The notes beneath the pieces were generated by a model. The model worked only from the letters and a program-made list of their open reading frames with translations, was not told the DNA's origin and searched no databases. This document shows, one piece after another, positions 6,509 to 13,470 of a stretch of 13,540 nt of DNA. Every line of letters begins with the position of its first letter. Position 1 is the first letter of the stretch. Source of the DNA: Candidatus Omnitrophota bacterium. GTDB taxonomy: Bacteria; Ratteibacteria; UBA8468; B48-G9; JAFGKM01. Location: NCBI GenBank assembly GCA_023819545.1, contig JAMWCA010000022.1, positions 1 through 13,540 of the forward strand, written 5' to 3'. The translations under genes were made by a program, and so were the position numbers.

Positions 6509-7414
6509 ATGAAGGAAAAATTTTATGGTGTATATGCAGCACTTTTAACACCATTTGACCAAGATGGAAATCTGAGTGAAAAAAGATTAAAAGACCTTGT
6601 AAAATTTTTAATTTCAAAAGGTATAAATGGTCTTTATGTTTGTGGTTCAACAGGAGAATTCCCTCTGATGAATATAGAAGAAAGAAAAAGAGTCGCTGAA
6701 ATTGTTAAAGAAGAAGTTGGTGATAAAATAAGAATAATTGTTCATGTTGGTGCTTTAAGTGCAAGAGATACAATTAAACTTGCCCAACATTCAGAAAAAA
6801 TTAAGGTTGATGCTATTTCATCAGTCCCTCCATTTTACTATAATTTTAGTTTTGAAGAAATTTTTAATTTTTACAAAGAAATTGCTTCATCAACTTCTCT
6901 TCCTATTTTCTTTTATTATATTCCTCAAACAACAGGAGTTCTTTTAGAAAATCAACAAATTATCAAACTTGGAGAGATAAAAAATATTATTGGACTTAAA
7001 TATACTTATACAGATTTTTACCTTTTGCAGGATTTGTTGTTAAAAATGAAAGGTAAATGGATTGCTTTCAGTGGACCAGATGAATTATTTTTACCTGCCT
7101 TAACCATGGGAGTTGTTGGCTGTATTGGTTCAACTCAAAATATATTACCTGAAATTTTTATAGATATTTATGAAAGTTTTAAAAGAAATGATATAGAGAA
7201 AGCAATGAAATTACAAAAAAGGATAACTGAAGCAGTAGAATTATTTCATAGATATGGAGGTATAACAAGTAGAAAAGTGGCTTTAAAATTTAGAGGAATA
7301 GATGCGGGATTTGCAAGAGAACCATTTTTAAAAGATTTGCCAGATGAAAAAAAAGAAATGTTTAAAAAAGAATACCTTGAAAAATTTCCTGAATTTTCAG
7401 AGGGTATAAAATAA
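6509..7414 (+). CDS. N-acetylneuraminate lyase-like aldolase (DapA/NanA family)
   Basis: This 301-residue class I aldolase belongs to the DapA/NanA family of TIM barrels. Catalytic residues are visible: Ser47-Thr48 in CGSTGEF, Tyr136 in YYIP, and the Schiff-base Lys164 in IGLKYTYTD. Points that favour N-acetylneuraminate lyase over dihydrodipicolinate synthase are GSTGE rather than GTTGE(S/A), and the block GPDELFLPAL with GCIGSTQNI (189-212), matching the sugar-binding DE and IGST-NI region of NanA. The expected reaction splits a sialic acid into pyruvate and an N-acetyl-hexosamine. AGGAGG lies six bases before the ATG. It follows a sialidase-like gene by 19 bases and meets ribF tail to tail. 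Another keto-acid sugar aldolase of the same family remains possible. Confidence 0.82.
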   Translation: MKEKFYGVYAALLTPFDQDGNLSEKRLKDLVKFLISKGINGLYVCGSTGEFPLMNIEERKRVAEIVKEEVGDKIRIIVHVGALSARDTIKLAQHSEKIKVDAISSVPPFYYNFSFEEIFNFYKEIASSTSLPIFFYYIPQTTGVLLENQQIIKLGEIKNIIGLKYTYTDFYLLQDLLLKMKGKWIAFSGPDELFLPALTMGVVGCIGSTQNILPEIFIDIYESFKRNDIEKAMKLQKRITEAVELFHRYGGITSRKVALKFRGIDAGFAREPFLKDLPDEKKEMFKKEYLEKFPEFSEGIK

Positions 7415-7418
7415 ACTT

Positions 7419-8294
7419 TTATAGTAAATTGAGTTTTTCATTTATTTCTTCTACATCTCTTTTAATTGAATTTTTTAAACTTTCAATATTATCAAACTTT
7501 TTCTGGTCTCTTATTCTATATACCGGAAAAATTTCTATTGTTTCCCCATAAATAATTCTGTCAAATCCGATAATATAAACTTCTATTTTTCTATCTTGAT
7601 TTTCAAATGTTGGACAATTTCCTATTGATAAAGCACCTTTAAAAAATTTTTCTTCATATTTTACCCAGCAACCATAGACACCTTCTTTAATATTTATATG
7701 ATTAAAAAGAGATAAATTTGCAGTTGGAAAACCAAGAATTCTTCCTTTTGAATTTCCTGTTATAACTTTACCTTTAAAAGAAAATTTTCTACCAAGAAGT
7801 TTATTAACATTTTCAAAATCACCATTTTTTAAAAACTCTCTTATATTTGATGAATTTACTACAATTCCATCTATCATAACTGTATCAACAACAAAAACTT
7901 TAAACTCTTTTTTTAAGTCAGAAATTTGACCCTTTCTATGAGAACCAAATTTAAAATTATTACCTACTATTACACAATTTGTATTTATTGATTTTAGATA
8001 TTCTATAAATTCAAATGGTTCCCAAAAGGAAATCTCCTCAAAGTCACACCAAATACATAATTCTATGCCACTGATTTTAAAAAAATTTAATTTTTCTTCC
8101 CATGCTGACAAATAAAACTCTGTTGGAAAATGTTTGAATGTAAAAACTGCTGGTATAGACCTCTTATTTTTTGCTTCTCTAATTACTTCTTCTATTATTT
8201 TCTTATGCCCTAAATGAAAACCATCAAACTTGCCAATTCCTATTGTTACTCCCTTACTAATAATATCTATATCTGAAAAATGTTTTATTTCCAT
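7419..8294 (-). CDS. ribF: Bifunctional riboflavin kinase / FAD synthetase
   Basis: RibF phosphorylates riboflavin to FMN and then adenylylates it to FAD. The N-terminal nucleotidyltransferase domain shows GKFDGFHLGH (21-30), with His27 and His30, and NSSNIREFL (147-155), the counterpart of the usual SSTxIR. The C-terminal kinase domain shows GRILGFPTANL (184-194), GVYGCW (205-210) and Glu238 in EVYIIGFDRIIYG, the expected catalytic base. Length 291 is near the usual 300 to 315. The ATG at 8292-8294 has only a weak AAAAG upstream, and the gene starts 11 bases after the creatininase-family stop, so it probably depends on that gene's promoter. It ends four bases from the stop of the convergent lyase gene. 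Confidence 0.95.
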   Translation of the reverse strand: MEIKHFSDIDIISKGVTIGIGKFDGFHLGHKKIIEEVIREAKNKRSIPAVFTFKHFPTEFYLSAWEEKLNFFKISGIELCIWCDFEEISFWEPFEFIEYLKSINTNCVIVGNNFKFGSHRKGQISDLKKEFKVFVVDTVMIDGIVVNSSNIREFLKNGDFENVNKLLGRKFSFKGKVITGNSKGRILGFPTANLSLFNHINIKEGVYGCWVKYEEKFFKGALSIGNCPTFENQDRKIEVYIIGFDRIIYGETIEIFPVYRIRDQKKFDNIESLKNSIKRDVEEINEKLNLL

Positions 8295-8305
8295 CTTTTA
8301 ACATT

Positions 8306-9073
8306 TTAATAAGGAAACTTATCATCAATTACTGATTTAGACAATTTTAAAAGAAATTCAGCAATTCTATCAGTAGCACCCTCAACTATTATTTTTCCTT
8401 TTTCTGGATTTGCTTTTTTTGGATTCCCATAGCCAGAATTTTTTGTAAGAAGATGCCAGGGTCGTGTAATCCAAACCCAGCCGTCTTTTATCTCTTCAAA
8501 TCTTGGTTGATTTACAGCACCATCATCTGCCCATTCAAGATGAACAAGTTCTGGATAAAGATACATTAACCAACTTGTTTCTGCTTCATGTCCATGTTCT
8601 CCTGTTTTATCTTCCAACACCTTATCAGCAATATCTTTTCTCACATTATACCAGTCAATCAGAAAAATAAATACATTTGTCTTCCCATATAATTCCCTCA
8701 AAAGACCTTTAAATTCATTTCCTCCATGTCCATTAATGATTACAAGTTTATAAATCTTATGATTTTCAAGTGCATAAACGATATCCTTGATTATAGCAAG
8801 TTGAGTTGTTAGAGAAAAATGTAAAGTCATTGGAAAACCAAAAAGATTAGAATTAACACCAATTGGAATTGTAGGTAGAACTATTACTTTGCCTCCTTTT
8901 TCATTTGCTTTTTTACAACTTATCTCTGCTATTTTTTCCACTGTTAAACTATCACAACCATATGGCAGATGAAAATTATGTGGCTCACAAGAACCCCACG
9001 GTAAAACACATACTTCAATTTTTCCAAACTCTTTAACTTCTTTCAACGTCATTTCAATTAATTTACTTTTCAT
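8306..9073 (-). CDS. Creatininase-family amidohydrolase
   Basis: This 255-residue protein belongs to the creatininase family of metal-dependent amidohydrolases. The metal-site motifs are GSCEPHNFHLPYGCD (27-41, with Glu30, His32, His35 and Asp41), NGHGGN (114-119, His116) and GEHGHEAETSW (158-168), close to the family GE-HAG-ETS block. Known relatives act on creatinine, on a formamide in the archaeal riboflavin/F420 route (ArfB), and on mycofactocin (MftE), so the substrate cannot be read from family alone. The ATG at 9071-9073 follows a strong AGGAGGTT. It is first in a two-gene unit with ribF. A flavin-related role is tempting from that neighbour, but is only inference. Confidence 0.9.
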   Translation of the reverse strand: MKSKLIEMTLKEVKEFGKIEVCVLPWGSCEPHNFHLPYGCDSLTVEKIAEISCKKANEKGGKVIVLPTIPIGVNSNLFGFPMTLHFSLTTQLAIIKDIVYALENHKIYKLVIINGHGGNEFKGLLRELYGKTNVFIFLIDWYNVRKDIADKVLEDKTGEHGHEAETSWLMYLYPELVHLEWADDGAVNQPRFEEIKDGWVWITRPWHLLTKNSGYGNPKKANPEKGKIIVEGATDRIAEFLLKLSKSVIDDKFPY

Positions 9074-9112
9074 ATAACCTCCTGATTTTCTAAAACTGAT
9101 TTAAAAACTAAA

Positions 9113-9170
9113 TTGAGATAATAAAATTTTACATAATTTCCGATTTTTTGTAAATTTTATTGTTTCTCAA
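9113..9170. repeat. Long imperfect inverted repeat in a divergent intergenic region
   Basis: The left arm at 9113-9133 (TTGAGA, T, AATAAAATTTTACA) pairs with the right arm at 9149-9170 (TGTAAATTTTATT, GTT, TCTCAA). About 19 base pairs match, broken by one small internal loop and one single-base bulge. The 15-base centre is 9134-9148. The arms contain both elements of the minus-strand promoter. It may be an operator for a large dimer, or a symmetric promoter pair. Confidence 0.6.
9126..9154 (-). promoter_or_regulatory. Candidate promoter of the creatininase-family/ribF operon
   Basis: On the minus strand: -35 TTTACA at 9149-9154, a 17-base spacer ending in TG, and -10 TAAAAT at 9126-9131. The predicted start near 9119 gives a leader of about 46 bases. 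Elements and spacing are identical to those at 3002-3030, which makes chance less likely. Confidence 0.52.
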
Positions 9171-9183
9171 ATATACAAATTAT

Positions 9184-9213
9184 TTGACTGTTTTGTTTTT
9201 GTTAAGATATAAT
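9184..9213 (+). promoter_or_regulatory. Candidate promoter of the SPFH-tyrA-proBA-nadD cluster
   Basis: -35 TTGACT at 9184-9189, an 18-base spacer, and a consensus -10 TATAAT at 9208-9213. The predicted start near 9220 leaves a leader of about 14 bases containing AGGAGGT at 9223-9229. It is the closest match to the sigma-70 consensus in the window. Confidence 0.6.
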
Positions 9214-9233
9214 TATGAAAAAAGGAGGTATAT

Positions 9234-9977
9234 ATGGGATGGGTAATTCTTGCTGTTTTTATCTTTATAATTTTGGCAAATGCTATAAAAATTGTTAATG
9301 AGTATGAAAGAGGTGTAGTTTTTCGTCTTGGAAGATTAGTTGGAGCAAGAGGACCTGGCTTAATTTTTTTAATACCAATGATAGAAAAAATGGTAAAAGT
9401 AAGTTTGCGAACAGTAACATTTGATGTTACTCCTCAGGAAGTTATGACGAAAGATAATGTTCCAATTAAAATTAATGCTGTTGTTTGGTTCAGGGTTATG
9501 GATCCTGTAAAAGCAGTTGTTGAAGTGGAAAACTATCAATTATCTACTATGCAGATTGCTCAAACAACATTAAGAGGTGTAGCAGGACAACTTGAACTTG
9601 ATGAAATACTTGCAGAAAGAGAAAAGATTAACCATAGATTGCAGCAGATAATAGACGAACAGACAGACCCATGGGGAATAAAAGTAAGCATTGTAGAAAT
9701 AAAAGAAGTTGAATTACCTGATACAATGAAAAGAGCAATGGCAAGACAAGCTGAAGTTGAAAGAGATAGAAGAGCAAAAGTTATAAATGCAGAGGGAGAA
9801 TTTCAAGCAGCACAGAAACTTAAAGAAGCTGCAGAAATTTTATCGGAAGCCCCAATGGCAATCCAGTTAAGATATTTACAAACAGCAACAGAAATTGCAG
9901 CAGAAAAAAACTCAACTCTTGTATTTCCATTACCCCTTGAAATATTCAAATATTTTATTAAAAAAGAAGAAAAATAA
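9234..9977 (+). CDS. Stomatin/SPFH (band 7) membrane protein
   Basis: This 247-residue slipin-type stomatin has an N-terminal membrane segment (about residues 2-18), an SPFH domain beginning with VNEYERGVVFRLGRL (21-35), and a Glu/Arg/Ala-rich helical region (about 155-215) expected to mediate oligomer formation. Such proteins build ring-like membrane scaffolds and often act with an NfeD-type partner and a membrane protease. No NfeD gene is adjacent here, which is unusual but not unique. The ATG follows AGGAGGT closely, and the best promoter in the window lies upstream. It is the first gene of a run of six close or overlapping plus-strand genes. Family identity is very clear; the cellular role is not known from sequence. 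Confidence 0.93.
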   Translation: MGWVILAVFIFIILANAIKIVNEYERGVVFRLGRLVGARGPGLIFLIPMIEKMVKVSLRTVTFDVTPQEVMTKDNVPIKINAVVWFRVMDPVKAVVEVENYQLSTMQIAQTTLRGVAGQLELDEILAEREKINHRLQQIIDEQTDPWGIKVSIVEIKEVELPDTMKRAMARQAEVERDRRAKVINAEGEFQAAQKLKEAAEILSEAPMAIQLRYLQTATEIAAEKNSTLVFPLPLEIFKYFIKKEEK

Positions 9978-9983
9978 TTGAAA

Positions 9984-10835
9984 ATGTTTGAATTTAAAAA
10001 AATTGGAGTAATTGGAATAGGAGTAATTGGTGGTTCTATATGTATTGATTTAAAAAAGAAAAAAGTAGCAGAAAAAGTAATCGGATACAGTAGAAAAAAA
10101 GAAACAATGGAAAAAGCTTTGAAAAATAAAATAATTGATTATTATTATGAAAAACCAGAAGAGTTAATTAAAGATGTAGATTTTCTCATTCTTGCAACTC
10201 CAATAAATGTTATGAGTTTATATTTTCGGCTAATAAAAAATATCAATCCTAAAATTTTTTTTACTGATGTTGCAAGCGTAAAAAAGATTGTCTGTGATCA
10301 AGTAAATAAAATTATTGGTGAAAATTCTAATTTTATTGGTTCTCATCCAATTTCTGGTTCTGAAAAAAGTGGTATTGATAATATTAAAGAAGGACTTTTT
10401 GAAAATAAAATAGTTGTGATAACTCCAACAGAAAAAACAAATCAAATAGTAAAAGAAAAAGTTAAAAAAATTTGGAAAAATTTAGGAAGCAATGTCTTTG
10501 AAATGACACCAGAACAACATGATAAAATTTTTGCCTTCACAAGTCATCTCCCTCATTTTTTAGTTTATTCTTTACTTTCTGTTGGACAAAAAAATAAAGA
10601 AATTTCTAAAGAATATTTTGGTCCTGGCTTTTTTGATACTACAAGGATAGGAAAAAGTAGTCCAGAATTGTGGTCAGATATTTTTCTCTATAATAAAAAA
10701 AATCTTTTATTCTGGACAAAAAAATTTGAAAGAGAACTTAAAAAAGTTAAGGAATATTTAGAAAATAACGATAAAAAAAAGTTAGAAAATTTTTTAATGA
10801 AAAGTAAAAAATACAGAGAAAGTTTAGATGAATAA
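9984..10835 (+). CDS. tyrA: Prephenate (or arogenate) dehydrogenase
   Basis: TyrA catalyses the oxidative decarboxylation of prephenate to 4-hydroxyphenylpyruvate, or of arogenate to tyrosine. Counting from the ATG at 9984 (283 residues), the nucleotide-binding GxGxxGGS motif is GIGVIGGS at 11-18. The catalytic region has HPISGSEKSG with His121, then SHLPH with His188 and His191, all family landmarks. There is no chorismate mutase or ACT domain, so it is the short monofunctional form. A TTG at 9978 directly after the SPFH stop could add two residues; neither start has a strong Shine-Dalgarno sequence. It overlaps proB by eight bases. Whether it prefers prephenate or arogenate, NAD or NADP, cannot be decided here. 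Confidence 0.93.
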   Translation: MFEFKKIGVIGIGVIGGSICIDLKKKKVAEKVIGYSRKKETMEKALKNKIIDYYYEKPEELIKDVDFLILATPINVMSLYFRLIKNINPKIFFTDVASVKKIVCDQVNKIIGENSNFIGSHPISGSEKSGIDNIKEGLFENKIVVITPTEKTNQIVKEKVKKIWKNLGSNVFEMTPEQHDKIFAFTSHLPHFLVYSLLSVGQKNKEISKEYFGPGFFDTTRIGKSSPELWSDIFLYNKKNLLFWTKKFERELKKVKEYLENNDKKKLENFLMKSKKYRESLDE

Positions 10836-11619
10836 AGTAAAATTATTTTCAAATGTAAAAAGAATTGTTATTAAAATAGGAACAAATGTTTTAACAACTG
10901 AAAATAATAGGTTAGATACTTCAGTAATTGAACATTTAGTTGAGCAAATAAATTGGTTAGTTAAAGAAAAAAACAAAGAAGCAATAATAGTTACATCAGG
11001 AGCAATAGCAGCAGGAATGCAAATATTAGGATGGAAAAAAAGACCCAAAAAACTTAATATGCTTCAAGCAGCAGCAAGTGTTGGACAAAGTAGATTAATG
11101 AGAACTTATGAAAGATTATTTAAAGAAGAAGGTCTAAATGTAGGTCAAATACTTCTTACAAGAGATGTGTTAACAATTCCTGAAAGAAGGTTATATGCTA
11201 AAAATACATTAAATACATTACTTAAATATAAAGTGATACCTATTATAAATGAAAATGACAGTGTTGCTGTTGAAGAGATAAAATTTGGAGACAACGATAT
11301 TCTTTCAAGTTTTGTTGTTGATTTGATTGATGCTGACCTATTAATTATACTTTCAGATGTTGATGGTATTTTTACAAACGACCCGAAGAAAAACAAAGGC
11401 AAAATAATAAGAGAGGTAAAAGAAATAGAAAAATTAGAAAAAATGATAAATATTGGTTCACCATCTGAAAAGGGGACCGGAGGAATTAAAAGTAAAATTG
11501 AAGCAGCAAAATTTGTTTTATCAAAAAATAAATGCTGTGTAATTTTAAATGGTAAAAAACCAAACTGTATAAAAAAATTAATGAAGGGAGAAAAGATAGG
11601 GACAATTTTTTATCCTTAA
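10828..11619 (+). CDS. proB: Glutamate 5-kinase without PUA domain
   Basis: ProB phosphorylates L-glutamate in the first step of proline synthesis. The amino-acid-kinase fold is complete: VIKIGTNVLT (14-23, Lys16), VTSGAIAAGM (55-64, Ser57), INENDSVAVEE (140-150, Asp144), FGDNDILSS (153-161), LSDVDGIFTNDP (175-186) and GTGGIKSK (216-223, Lys223). The protein stops at 263 residues, so the C-terminal PUA domain of the 367-residue E. coli enzyme is absent; such short forms occur in other bacteria. The ATG lies within the last codons of tyrA (ATGAATAA overlap), so translation is probably coupled. The next gene is proA, the following enzyme of the pathway. Confidence 0.96.
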   Translation: MNKVKLFSNVKRIVIKIGTNVLTTENNRLDTSVIEHLVEQINWLVKEKNKEAIIVTSGAIAAGMQILGWKKRPKKLNMLQAAASVGQSRLMRTYERLFKEEGLNVGQILLTRDVLTIPERRLYAKNTLNTLLKYKVIPIINENDSVAVEEIKFGDNDILSSFVVDLIDADLLIILSDVDGIFTNDPKKNKGKIIREVKEIEKLEKMINIGSPSEKGTGGIKSKIEAAKFVLSKNKCCVILNGKKPNCIKKLMKGEKIGTIFYP

Positions 11620-11623
11620 AAAT

Positions 11624-11630
11624 GGAGAGG
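11624..11630 (+). promoter_or_regulatory. Ribosome binding site that sets the proA start
   Basis: GGAGAGG ends three bases before the ATG at 11634, with its GGAG part six bases away. The in-frame ATG at 11622 has no such site upstream and itself forms part of this signal, so 11634 is the more likely start. Confidence 0.6.
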
Positions 11631-11633
11631 AAA

Positions 11634-12890
11634 ATGTATTGGAAAGAAAAAATACTTCAGGATGTAAAATCAACAAGAGAGTCCTTCTTAAATCTTTTAA
11701 AATTTACAGAAAAGGAAAAAAATCTCTTTCTTGAAAATCTCTATCAAAAAATAATTCAGCACAAACATGAAATAATAAAAGAAAATGAAAAAGATGTTAA
11801 AAAATGTCTCAAAAAAAACTACACAAATGCTTTTATTGATAGATTAAAACTTGATGAAAAAAGAGTAGATAAAATTGCAAAGACAATAAAAGATGTCCTC
11901 TTTTTACCTGACCCAGTAGGGAAAACAATAAGTGAAACAGTAAGACCAAATGGTTTAAAAATACTAAAAATAAGAGTTCCTATAGGAGTGATAGGTATTA
12001 TCTATGAATCAAGACCTGATGTTACTGTTGAAGCAAGTATTCTTTGTATAAAATCAGGGAATGGAGTTATTTTAAGAGGTGGAAAGGAGGCAAAAAATAC
12101 AAATATAAAACTTGTTAATTTAATAAAGGAGGCATTAAAACAATCTGGATTACCTGAAAATATAGTAAATTTGGTCACTATAGGAGGGAGGAAATCAGTG
12201 AAATACCTTCTTCAGCTTTACCAGTATATTGACCTTATAATTCCAAGAGGTGGTTATTCATTAATAAAAACAGTAGTTGAAAATAGTTATATCCCTGTAA
12301 TAAAACATTATGCTGGTGTATGTCATACTTATGTTGATAAGGATGCTAATCTTGAAATTGCATGGAAAGTTGTTTTAAATGCAAAAGTGCAAAGACCAGC
12401 AACCTGCAATGCAACAGAAACACTCCTTGTTCATAAAGACATAGCAAAAGAATTTCTACCTAAAATGGCAGACCTTTTTAGACAATACAATGTTGAAATG
12501 AGGGGATGTGAAGAAACTTTAAAAATTCTGCCTGATATTAAAAAAGCAGATGAAAATGATTGGTATACAGAATATCTTGATTTAATAATTTCAATAAAAA
12601 TTGTTAATTCCCTGGAAGAAGCTATTGAACATATAAATAAATATGGAACTCACCATTCAGACGCAATAATAACAGAAAATAAAGAATCCGCTGAAAAATT
12701 TCTAAAAAATGTTGATTCAGCAGCAGTTTATCATAATGCTTCTACAAGATTTACTGACGGAGGGGAATTTGGTCTTGGAGCCGAAATTGGGATAAGTACA
12801 GATAAAATACATGCAAGAGGACCAATGGGACTTGAAGAATTAACAACATATAAGTATTTAATTTATGGGAATGGACAAATTAGAGAATAA
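11634..12890 (+). CDS. proA: Glutamate-5-semialdehyde dehydrogenase (gamma-glutamyl phosphate reductase)
   Basis: ProA reduces glutamyl 5-phosphate to glutamate 5-semialdehyde, the second step of proline synthesis. From the ATG at 11634 it has 418 residues, one more than E. coli ProA (417), which supports that start. It shows the aldehyde-dehydrogenase fold with VPIGVIGIIYESRPDVT (115-131), SGNGVILRGGKEA (141-153), the catalytic Cys258 in PATCNATET, and a C-terminal block GLGAEIGISTDKIHARGPMG followed by LEELTTYKY, all typical. An ATG at 11622 would add four residues. It follows proB with a gap of 14 bases and overlaps nadD, so proB-proA act as a unit within the larger cluster. The unstable proB product is expected to pass directly between the two enzymes. 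Confidence 0.96.
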   Translation: MYWKEKILQDVKSTRESFLNLLKFTEKEKNLFLENLYQKIIQHKHEIIKENEKDVKKCLKKNYTNAFIDRLKLDEKRVDKIAKTIKDVLFLPDPVGKTISETVRPNGLKILKIRVPIGVIGIIYESRPDVTVEASILCIKSGNGVILRGGKEAKNTNIKLVNLIKEALKQSGLPENIVNLVTIGGRKSVKYLLQLYQYIDLIIPRGGYSLIKTVVENSYIPVIKHYAGVCHTYVDKDANLEIAWKVVLNAKVQRPATCNATETLLVHKDIAKEFLPKMADLFRQYNVEMRGCEETLKILPDIKKADENDWYTEYLDLIISIKIVNSLEEAIEHINKYGTHHSDAIITENKESAEKFLKNVDSAAVYHNASTRFTDGGEFGLGAEIGISTDKIHARGPMGLEELTTYKYLIYGNGQIRE

Positions 12891-13470
12891 AAATATAGGA
12901 ATTTTTGGTGGTTCTTTTGATCCAATTCATTATGGACATTTAATTATTGCTGAACGAGCAAGAGAGGAATTTAATCTTGATTATGTATTTTTTATTCCCT
13001 GTGGTATACCTCCGCATAAAAAAAAAATTTATGCCTCCCCGATTGATAGAAAAATTATGGTAGAAATAGCAATAAAAAATAATCAATTTTTTAAAGTTTC
13101 TGATATTGAAATTATGAAAAGTGAAGTAAGTTATACTTATGAAACTATTATGGAAATGAAAAAAATTTTCTATAAAGTTAATTTTTTTCTCATCGTTGGC
13201 GAGGACTCTTTTTATGATATTCCTAACTGGCACAAAGCAAAAGAACTTGTTAATGAAGTCGTATTTTTAGTTGCGAGAAGAAGCGAAAATAAAAAGATTT
13301 CAATAGAATATCCAATAAACTACAAAATAATATCTTGTCCATTCATAGATATCTCTTCTACTTATATAAGAAGTTGCATTTTTGAAAATAAGTCAGTAAA
13401 ATATTTAGTTCCGGATAAAGTTATTAAATATATAAAAAAGAAAGGGCTATATGTTAAAGGAAATTATTGA
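12865..13470 (+). CDS. nadD: Nicotinate-nucleotide adenylyltransferase
   Basis: NadD joins nicotinate mononucleotide and ATP to deamido-NAD in NAD synthesis. The 201 residues carry GIFGGSFDPIHYGHL (12-26, with His22 and His25 of the nucleotidyltransferase motif), IPPHK (49-53), GEDSFYDIPNWHK (113-125) and ISSTYIR (164-170), all typical. Length is normal for the family. ATG 12865 and ATG 12871 are both in frame, two codons apart, and neither has a clear Shine-Dalgarno sequence; both lie inside the end of proA, so coupled translation is likely. In many bacteria nadD is followed by rsfS; the next frame here does not show the RsfS start as far as can be seen. Confidence 0.95.
   Translation: MGMDKLENKNIGIFGGSFDPIHYGHLIIAERAREEFNLDYVFFIPCGIPPHKKKIYASPIDRKIMVEIAIKNNQFFKVSDIEIMKSEVSYTYETIMEMKKIFYKVNFFLIVGEDSFYDIPNWHKAKELVNEVVFLVARRSENKKISIEYPINYKIISCPFIDISSTYIRSCIFENKSVKYLVPDKVIKYIKKKGLYVKGNY

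Noticed and set aside
10230..11402. Minus-strand open frames opposite tyrA and proB
   Set aside because: They are antisense to genes with clear catalytic motifs, and the translations resemble no family.
11622..11633. Longer ProA starting at ATG 11622
   Set aside because: There is no ribosome site before it, and ATG 11634 has GGAGAGG and gives the family length.
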